A stretch of DNA of 11,630 nt. Origin: an uncultured Gemmatimonadota bacterium (lineage in GTDB: Bacteria > Gemmatimonadota > Gemmatimonadetes > Gemmatimonadales > GWC2-71-9). The notes under the pieces are model-generated. The model saw nothing but the letters and a program-made list of their open reading frames with translations. It ran no database searches and was not told the DNA's origin. Position numbers and translations under genes: made by a program. The stretch lies in the NCBI GenBank assembly GCA_913009915.1, contig CAJVYZ010000034.1, forward strand, positions 1-11,630, in the 5' to 3' direction. Numbering within the stretch: position 1 is the stretch's first letter; every line of letters begins with the position of its first letter. This document shows, in pieces, positions 6,693-11,630 of the stretch.

Positions 6693-8413
6693 TGGTCCTC
6701 CTTGGACATGGCTGTGGTGGCGTTGGCCGGTACGGCATTCCGTGGCAGGTGTTCCTGCCACCAGTCCCGGGCCATGGCGTCGGTCCACTGCTGGGACCAT
6801 TCAATCTCCCGGAGCCGGTTCGCCAGGACATCCGCCGAGGGGACGCGGTCGGCGGCATCTTTGGAAAGGCAGTCGAGGACAATGCGGTCGAGTTTCTCGG
6901 GCAGCGGTGCCATGGTGTACTCCGACGGGGGCCTGGGTGTCTCGTTGATGTGCTTCAGCAGCATTTGCATGGTGTTGTCGGCGGAGAATACCGTCCGTCC
7001 CGTCAGCAGCCAGTAGGCCACGCACCCGAGCGAATAGATGTCGGCCCTGCCGTCCACCTCGTCCACGCCCACGTTGGCCATTTCCGGTGGAGCATAGGCG
7101 GGCGTGCCGGCAAAGGTGCCCACTTGAGTGAGATGGGCATCCCCGCTCGCGTGGGTCCGCTTCACCAGTCCGAAGTCCAGCACTTTCACGAAGTCGACGT
7201 CGCGGCCTAGGCGGCACAGGAAGATGTTGGCCGGCTTGATGTCCCGGTGCACCAAGCCACGTCCATGCGCCTCAGCCAGGGAGTGGCAGGCCTGTAGCAC
7301 AATGCTCGTCACTCGTTCCGGCGGCATGGGTCCGAACCGGATGACGACCTCCTGGAGGTCGAGCCCGTCCAGCAGTTCCATCACGTAGTAGAACGTTCCG
7401 GAGCCGGTCAGGCCGTAGTCGTAGACCTCTATGGTGTGGGGGCTTCTGAGCTGTGCCGTGGCCTGCACTTCACGCTCGAAGCGCGCCAAATGGCGTCCCG
7501 GTGTCGTCCCCGAAGCGGCTTCCTCTTTTACCGCGTCGGGGTGGATCAGTTTGATGGCCGCCGGTCGGGCCAGCAATCGGTGTTCGGCTTGCCAGACCTC
7601 GCCCATGCCGCCTTCGCCGAGCTTCTCCACCAAGTGGTAGCTGCCCAGTTCCCGGGCCTTGGAGAGATCGCTGCGGAGCCCGTAGATCCGTCTGGCGGCG
7701 TACCAGGCCATGGCCACGCTGATCAGGGTGGGCAGCAACAGAAAAGCCATCACCCGGAGCAGGACCTCGTCGAAGCGGGGCGCCAGCACGTCCGGTATTC
7801 CGTACAGTGCCACCGAGATCAGGGGGAAGATCACCACCGTGAAGGCGGCGCCGATGGCGCCCCACAGATGTTGCCGGGGAGTCAGCGGGACCAGCGTGGC
7901 GAACAACACCATCCACACCGCGACCCAGGGAACCTCACCCGCGCCCAGGAACCACGGCGGCCGGTGCGATGTCTCCATCCAGGCCAGGCCGGCCGTGGCA
8001 ACGCGATCCTGCCACCCCAGGAGGCCGGAACTCAGCTCGATGGCCAGGAACCACTCGAACATCAGCGCGATGCGGGCGAACCAGCGGCGCGGCAGTCGCG
8101 CCCGGTAACACAGGGCGAGGACGACCGCGGCGCCCAGCAGAGCCACGGCCGTCCAGATCAGGTCGGCCCGCGTTATCGCAATGCGGCCTCGCGCCAGAAA
8201 ATGGATGGCGACCAGCACCGCCAAGGTGAACACCGATACCCCGACGCCGAGGGCGGCGATCCACCCTAATCTGCGGTAGGCGTCGTCCACACCTCCACGC
8301 CCGCCGTCCGAGGCGCCGAACAGGATGTCGTCGGCGCCGGCATCCATCGACTGGTCCGGTACCACGGTGGGGTCGGTCACGATGAGTTCGGTGGTGTCAG
8401 TCGGCTGCGTCAT
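6677..8413 (-). CDS. Membrane Ser/Thr protein kinase with N-terminal six-helix domain
   Basis: A 578-residue Hanks-type kinase. Residues 1-48 are a polar, acidic tail. Residues about 49-242 hold six hydrophobic helices (near 49-74, 85-104, 111-134, 160-176, 182-204 and 219-242), and residues about 258-530 form the kinase domain. All catalytic elements are present: the glycine loop GEGGMGEV (266-273), Lys288 in AAIKLI, the catalytic loop HRDIKPAN (389-396, Asp391), DFG (413-415), and GTPAYAPPE (436-444, a PPE form of the APE motif). DIYSLG (458-463) also fits. The kinase lies at the C-terminus, after the membrane part, the reverse of PknB-like receptors with external C-terminal sensors; an even number of helices puts both ends in the cytoplasm. 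A short tail of about 45 residues after the kinase has no recognised domain. ATG 8413 has a weak GTGAG site. It sits 31 nt after the lipoprotein gene and overlaps the PEBP gene by 16 nt, giving an operon. The membrane domain could sense membrane state or a small ligand; its family is not recognised. Confidence 0.95.
   Translation of the reverse strand: MTQPTDTTELIVTDPTVVPDQSMDAGADDILFGASDGGRGGVDDAYRRLGWIAALGVGVSVFTLAVLVAIHFLARGRIAITRADLIWTAVALLGAAVVLALCYRARLPRRWFARIALMFEWFLAIELSSGLLGWQDRVATAGLAWMETSHRPPWFLGAGEVPWVAVWMVLFATLVPLTPRQHLWGAIGAAFTVVIFPLISVALYGIPDVLAPRFDEVLLRVMAFLLLPTLISVAMAWYAARRIYGLRSDLSKARELGSYHLVEKLGEGGMGEVWQAEHRLLARPAAIKLIHPDAVKEEAASGTTPGRHLARFEREVQATAQLRSPHTIEVYDYGLTGSGTFYYVMELLDGLDLQEVVIRFGPMPPERVTSIVLQACHSLAEAHGRGLVHRDIKPANIFLCRLGRDVDFVKVLDFGLVKRTHASGDAHLTQVGTFAGTPAYAPPEMANVGVDEVDGRADIYSLGCVAYWLLTGRTVFSADNTMQMLLKHINETPRPPSEYTMAPLPEKLDRIVLDCLSKDAADRVPSADVLANRLREIEWSQQWTDAMARDWWQEHLPRNAVPANATTAMSKEDQCRSV
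6697..6703 (-). promoter_or_regulatory. Strong ribosome binding site of the PEBP gene
   Basis: AAGGAGG on the minus strand, 4 nt before ATG 6692, lies within the coding end of the kinase gene. It settles the PEBP start against the longer in-frame reading that begins at 6800. Confidence 0.75.
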
Positions 8414-8444
8414 CTTGGCTCACGGAAAGCTGTTGCTGCGTCCG

Positions 8445-9608
8445 TCAGACGGGCGTCGGCGTTGCGCCGCGCGCTACCGCCTTGCCCACTACCAATCCGA
8501 GGACGAACGGCGCCACCAGGACGACGATGCCGAGGACGATGGCGATCCACAATAGTCCTCGCGCCGCGCTCACCGATTGATCGATCCGTGCCCGGGTCAG
8601 GGTATCGAGCGTGGCAAGCACGGCCACTCGTTCGCGCTGTACCGCCGCGAGGACCACGGCGATCTCCCGGTCGACGTCGCTCATCGCGGCCAGGCGGATC
8701 ACGTCCACCGAGTCCAGGGCTTCGGCGATGAGCAGGCGTGCGTCCATCCTGACGGTCGCCAGCAGCGAGTCGATCAGGGGGGAGCCCGTCTCGGCGATGT
8801 CGGCGATGCGTCCCACCGACGCCGAAATCGAACTGACGGAATCGATGGTCGCGCGAAGATCCTGGTTTCGTTGCATGAGGTCTTCCAGAAACACTTCCCC
8901 TTCCCAGCGCAACTGATTGAGGAGGCTGGCGTAATAGATGGCTATGCGATCCGACAGATTGGTCAGCCGCTCAGCCATGACTCCCATGGCCCCGGCCGCT
9001 CCCATGCCGGATGATTCCATGAACGTCATCAGCGTGTCGGTCATCCACGGCCGCAGGCGGATGCTCCCGGTGATGGGATGGTCCGCAACCCAGGTAGCGA
9101 CCAACTCGGAGCCGTCTCCTACCTCCGGATCCTTGATCAGGCGACGGGTGCGTTCCTGCAGCTTCGCGGGGAACTGTTCCAGCGTTGCCAGCAGCGTGTC
9201 CTGATATGTGCCGAAAGCGTCCCGGCCCGGGCCGTCGCGGTAGTAGTCTACCAGTTGCATGGTGAAGGCCCACAGGTCGAGGATACTCACCAACGGGTCG
9301 TGGTAGGCGATGATGATCTGACTGGCGGCCGTGGCGTCGATCTTGAGTCGGAGGGCCCGTCGCCGCACCTCGGGGTCGTCTGTACCCTCGATGATCTGGT
9401 TGGCCACGACGCGGAGGGCGCTGTTGAATCCCAGGGCGTTGCCGATCACTTGGGCGCGGATTTGGTCGTTCGATGCGGCGACGTTATCGGCGGTGGAAGC
9501 GAGTCCGGACTGGCGGGGGATCACGGTGCAGCCGGTCAACTCCAGGAGGACGATCCCCATGAGGGCGAGCGTGACCGCTCGACGGTACTGCGCTGCGATG
9601 GTTGGCAT
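8445..9608 (-). CDS. Putative lipoprotein with helical body and C-terminal membrane helix
   Basis: Not recognised as a known family. From the ATG at 9608 the product is 387 residues. It starts with a lipoprotein signal: basic QYRRA, a hydrophobic stretch and the lipobox LTGC, with Cys27 as the acylation site and Thr at +2. The body is almost entirely helical. A later half rich in heptad-like patterns (about 240-350, including QRNQDLRATIDSVSSISASV) suggests coiled coil. A second hydrophobic helix, LLWIAIVLGIVVLVAPFVLGLVVG, sits near the C-terminus and is followed by a short basic tail. In-frame ATGs at 9644 (with GGG 7 nt upstream) and 9686 (AAGG about 10 nt upstream) are alternatives that lengthen the signal. 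It is the first gene of the kinase/PEBP operon, so it may be the extracytoplasmic input or a structural partner of the kinase. Confidence 0.75.
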   Translation of the reverse strand: MPTIAAQYRRAVTLALMGIVLLELTGCTVIPRQSGLASTADNVAASNDQIRAQVIGNALGFNSALRVVANQIIEGTDDPEVRRRALRLKIDATAASQIIIAYHDPLVSILDLWAFTMQLVDYYRDGPGRDAFGTYQDTLLATLEQFPAKLQERTRRLIKDPEVGDGSELVATWVADHPITGSIRLRPWMTDTLMTFMESSGMGAAGAMGVMAERLTNLSDRIAIYYASLLNQLRWEGEVFLEDLMQRNQDLRATIDSVSSISASVGRIADIAETGSPLIDSLLATVRMDARLLIAEALDSVDVIRLAAMSDVDREIAVVLAAVQRERVAVLATLDTLTRARIDQSVSAARGLLWIAIVLGIVVLVAPFVLGLVVGKAVARGATPTPV

Positions 9609-9760
9609 GATCGATAGCGGGTTGGGGGCAGAAGGCGGCTGCATGTTATGACCCTGACAGGTTGGCGTGGTGGACGGCTTGCTCATGGTCTGACTACCTT
9701 GCACCACAGGACCACGAGCCCGTACTTCCCCAACTCTGTCCTCATTTGGTGAACCTGGCA
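9609..9760. promoter_or_regulatory. Divergent intergenic region
   Basis: This 152-nt gap separates the minus-strand lipoprotein/kinase/PEBP operon from the plus-strand transporter-like gene, so promoters for both directions should lie here. I see no convincing -35/-10 pairs on either strand. The only clear site is GGTGA at 9748-9752, an acceptable ribosome site 8 nt before the ATG at 9761. If the lipoprotein starts at 9644 or 9686, the region is shorter. Confidence 0.4.
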
Positions 9761-10834
9761 ATGGCTGAAATGACGTGGCGAGAGCGGGCTTTTCGGATCT
9801 TGGTGGGCGCCGCCGCGCTCACAGTGCTCATCGCCGGCATGCGGACGGCCGCTTCGCTTCTGGTGCAGATTCTCCTGGCCACGCTGCTGGCCATTATTGG
9901 CGCGGGACCGACGGCGGTGCTCAAACGGCGCGGGGTGCCCACCGGGGTCGCCGTCATGCTGGTCATCACCGGCTTCGTGGCCGTCGGTGCGGTCGTCGGC
10001 AGCCTCATCGGTACCTCGCTGGCGGATTTTACTCGGGCTATTCCGGCCTATGAATCGCGCCTCAACGCTCAATTGACGACGGTCCTCGTCTGGCTGGGCG
10101 AGCGGGGGATGGACGTGCCCGGGGGCGGGATCAGAGACCTGTTCGACGCCAGCGCCATGCTTTCGGCGATCGGGCAGATCATGATCGGTCTACGTGGCTT
10201 GGTGACCAACGGAGCCGTGATTCTCCTCATCGTCGTGTTCATGCTGTTGGAAGCGTCCACCTTTCCCGACAAGTTGCGCGCCGCCTGGGGAGAAGATTCG
10301 CGGGCCCTAGTCGGCTTCGAGCGGTTCAGCGATTCCGTCAAGCGCTACCTGATGATCAAAACGATCATGAGCACGGCCACGGGGATCAGTGTCATGCTAC
10401 TGTTGCTGGTAATGGGGGTGGATTTCCCCGTTCTGTGGGGCTTCTTGGCGTTCTTTCTGAATTTCATTCCCAACATCGGTTCGGTCATTGCCGCTATCCC
10501 GCCCGTCTTTCTGGCGCTGGTCCAGTTTGGCTTCGGCCGGGCGCTGGTGGTGGGCGCTGGATTTCTGGTCGTCAACGTTTTTTGGAGCAATCTGGTCGAG
10601 CCCCGGGTGATGGGCCGGGGTGTGGGGTTGTCGCCGCTGGTCATCTTCCTCTCTCTGATTTTTTGGGCCTGGGTGCTGGGGCCGGTCGGCATGGTGCTGT
10701 CGGTGCCGCTGACGATGATTCTCAAGATCGCCTTCGAAAGCAGCCCCCATACCAGGCGGCTGGCCATTCTGTTGGGACCGCGTGTCCCCACTGACACGAC
10801 CGACCTCCCCGGGGCTGAACCAGTGGCCTCCTAG
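9761..10834 (+). CDS. AI-2E/PerM family membrane protein
   Basis: An integral inner-membrane protein of 357 residues, typical of the AI-2E transporter (PF01594) family. That family includes TqsA/YdgG, YdiK and PerM, proposed exporters of autoinducer-2 or other small molecules; some members are Na+/H+ antiporters, so the substrate cannot be assigned. Visible features are an N-terminal hydrophobic pair (about 12-50) and a helix at about 62-84. Next comes a soluble, amphipathic segment (about 85-150), then several C-terminal helices carrying the signature FFLNFIPNIGSVIAAIPPVF, NLVEPRVMGRGVGLSPLVIF and a W-W-G-P-G-M-hydrophobic-VP run near the end. The ATG at 9761 is chosen because of GGTGA 8 nt upstream and because it starts directly before TWRERAF. 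A TTG at 9662 would add an unlikely Trp/Cys-rich leader. Divergent from the kinase operon. Confidence 0.92.
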   Translation: MAEMTWRERAFRILVGAAALTVLIAGMRTAASLLVQILLATLLAIIGAGPTAVLKRRGVPTGVAVMLVITGFVAVGAVVGSLIGTSLADFTRAIPAYESRLNAQLTTVLVWLGERGMDVPGGGIRDLFDASAMLSAIGQIMIGLRGLVTNGAVILLIVVFMLLEASTFPDKLRAAWGEDSRALVGFERFSDSVKRYLMIKTIMSTATGISVMLLLLVMGVDFPVLWGFLAFFLNFIPNIGSVIAAIPPVFLALVQFGFGRALVVGAGFLVVNVFWSNLVEPRVMGRGVGLSPLVIFLSLIFWAWVLGPVGMVLSVPLTMILKIAFESSPHTRRLAILLGPRVPTDTTDLPGAEPVAS

Positions 10835-10838
10835 GGGT

Positions 10839-10881
10839 CCCGTCATGTTGACCGTTCATGGCGATCCCGTCATATTGACCG
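10839..10881 (+). repeat. 16-bp direct repeat in the dismutase upstream region
   Basis: CCCGTCATGTTGACCG at 10839-10854 is repeated with a single change (G to A) as CCCGTCATATTGACCG at 10866-10881. The copies start 27 bp apart. Both lie in the 89-nt space between the AI-2E gene stop and the dismutase start. Each copy carries TTGACC. The spacing is near but not equal to an integral number of helical turns. It could be an operator pair or a small duplication. Confidence 0.7.
10848..10876 (+). promoter_or_regulatory. Candidate sigma-70-type promoter of the superoxide dismutase gene
   Basis: TTGACC (10848-10853) lies 17 nt before CATATT (10871-10876), five and four matches to the consensus hexamers. 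The expected start site is near 10883, leaving a leader of about 40 nt. The two boxes fall in the two copies of the direct repeat, so any repressor bound to the repeat would block the promoter. Confidence 0.45.
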
Positions 10882-10911
10882 CTCTCGTCGGCACCGGCCG
10901 ACTGTCCAGCC

Positions 10912-10917
10912 AAGGAG
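10912..10917 (+). promoter_or_regulatory. Ribosome binding site of the dismutase gene
   Basis: AAGGAG with a 6-nt spacer before ATG 10924, a canonical site that fixes the dismutase start. Confidence 0.85.
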
Positions 10918-10923
10918 TTCACG

Positions 10924-11500
10924 ATGTCGTTCACGCTGCCCGATCTCCCGTACGCCTACAACGCTCTCGAGCCGCACATCGACACGCGTACGATGGAGAT
11001 TCATCACGGCAAACACCACAACGCCTATGTCAGCAAACTGAATGCAGCCCTCGAAGGTCAGGCCGACCTGGCCGGCAAATCGATCGAGCAGCTCCTGCGC
11101 GAGATCACCAGCGTGCCCGACAACATCCGCCAGGCCGTCATCAACAACGGCGGCGGGCACGCCAACCACTCGCTCTTCTGGCAGATCATGGCCCCCGGCA
11201 AAGGCGGCAGCCCCAGCGGCGGGCTGGCCGACGCGATCGCCGGCGCGTTTGAAAGCGTCGATTCGTTCAAGACCACCTTCGCCAAAAACGGCGCCACGCG
11301 CTTCGGCAGCGGATGGTCGTGGCTGGTGGTCGACGACGGCGGCAAGCTGCAGGCTTACTCCACCGCCAATCAGGACTCGCCCTATATGAACGGCCACACG
11401 CCCATCCTCGGCCTGGACGTGTGGGAACATGCTTACTACTTGAATTATCAGAATCGCCGGCCGGATTACATCGCGGCCTGGTGGAACGTCGTCAATTGGG
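10924..11500 (+). CDS. Superoxide dismutase (Mn/Fe), 3' end lost to adapter
   Basis: Converts superoxide to O2 and H2O2 as a cytoplasmic metal dimer or tetramer. The four metal ligands are present: His27 in MEIHHGKHH, His82 in [10 protein letters not shown], and Asp165 and His169 in [19 protein letters not shown]. Gly in GGHANH together with Gln in STANQDSP is the pattern of Mn-type or cambialistic enzymes rather than strict Fe enzymes. There is no signal peptide. Native sequence ends at VVNW (Trp192), with Glu193 spanning the edge. Family members run to about 200-205 residues, so roughly ten C-terminal residues are missing. The reading frame continues as [10 protein letters not shown] and stops at 11533-11535, but that tail is encoded by adapter DNA. 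Close homologues occur in Planctomycetota and many other phyla, so the gene does not tell which organism this end came from. Confidence 0.96.
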
Positions 11501-11558
11501 AGATCGGAAGAGCGTCGTGGAGGGAAAGAGTGTAGATCTCGGTGGTCGCCGTATCATT
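11501..11558. other. Illumina TruSeq universal adapter, reverse complement
   Basis: The 58 nt begin AGATCGGAAGAGCGTCG and end GGTCGCCGTATCATT. They match the full reverse complement of the TruSeq universal (P5) adapter, from the read-start AGATCGGAAGAGC to the P5 flow-cell end, with one substitution (G for T at 11520). This is library DNA, not genome. Confidence 0.98.
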
Positions 11559-11630
11559 AAAAAAAAAAAACAAAAGAATAGTTCAGACAATATCAATGTG
11601 CAGAGTCATATATGCGTCGTACCATGAATA
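11559..11630. other. Post-adapter A-run and noise
   Basis: Twelve A residues (11559-11570) follow the exact end of the adapter, as seen when a read runs off the end of a short insert. The remaining 60 nt (11571-11630) are AT-rich with no ORF or motif of value and should be treated as unreliable base calls. Confidence 0.9.

Noticed and set aside
7436..8269. Plus-strand ORF of 277 codons opposite the kinase gene
   Set aside because: Gln/His/Gly/Arg-rich composition without motifs. The opposite strand encodes a complete kinase with all catalytic residues.
1..11500. CRISPR array, tRNA, rRNA, toxin-antitoxin or phage defence genes
   Set aside because: No regularly spaced repeats, cloverleaf sequences or recognisable products of these classes were seen on either strand.
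11501..11535. Novel C-terminal extension of the superoxide dismutase
   Set aside because: The codons are adapter sequence, and the peptide [10 protein letters not shown] is its translation in this frame.
11559..11570. Poly-A tail or A-rich regulatory tract
   Set aside because: It follows exactly at the end of the adapter and reflects a read running past the library molecule.

Overview
This window is an assembled metagenomic-style contig, not one continuous chromosome segment. At least two joins and one sequencing artefact are visible. (i) Near 140-175 an IS66-type transposase fragment on the minus strand abuts a truncated planctomycete-type DUF1553 gene. (ii) Near 1640-1660 a planctomycete-type DUF1501 gene runs in frame into the C-terminal part of an anthraniloyl-CoA monooxygenase-like enzyme, giving a false 'fusion' ORF. 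(iii) From 11501 the DNA is Illumina TruSeq adapter (58 nt, one substitution), then a run of A and noise, and this truncates a superoxide dismutase gene.

Region 1 (about 171-1648) carries adjacent DUF1553 and Tat-exported DUF1501 genes. This is a hallmark pair of Planctomycetota and some related phyla. Region 2 (about 1649-6146, plus strand) is a tightly packed operon for tryptophan breakdown. It holds the tail of an anthraniloyl-CoA monooxygenase-like enzyme, tryptophan 2,3-dioxygenase, a kynureninase-like PLP enzyme and a polytopic membrane protein of unknown function. ATGA overlaps join the first gene to the second and the third to the fourth. A small monothiol thioredoxin-fold protein related to YtxJ/BrxC follows after a gap. 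The logic is tryptophan to N-formylkynurenine, kynurenine, anthranilate, anthraniloyl-CoA and then a dearomatised CoA ester. The formamidase and CoA ligase are not in the window. This gene set, high GC and many coupled genes suit a soil or sediment bacterium such as a gemmatimonad or actinobacterium, but the host cannot be fixed from sequence alone.

Region 3 (6222-9608, minus strand) looks like a three-gene signalling operon. Its order of transcription is a lipoprotein with an additional C-terminal membrane helix, a Ser/Thr protein kinase with an N-terminal six-helix membrane block, and a PEBP (YbhB/Raf-kinase-inhibitor-like) protein whose start lies inside the end of the kinase gene. Region 4 (9761 to the end, plus strand) has a divergent AI-2E/PerM-family membrane protein, then a Mn/Fe superoxide dismutase with its own likely promoter. 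The dismutase lacks its last few codons because of the adapter.

I do not see a new defence, mobile or RNA system, a CRISPR array, or tRNA or rRNA genes. The most eye-catching object, a DUF1501-flavin oxidoreductase fusion, is best read as a chimera. The most plausible real biology to follow up is the kinase/PEBP/lipoprotein operon and the unknown membrane protein coupled to the kynurenine genes.
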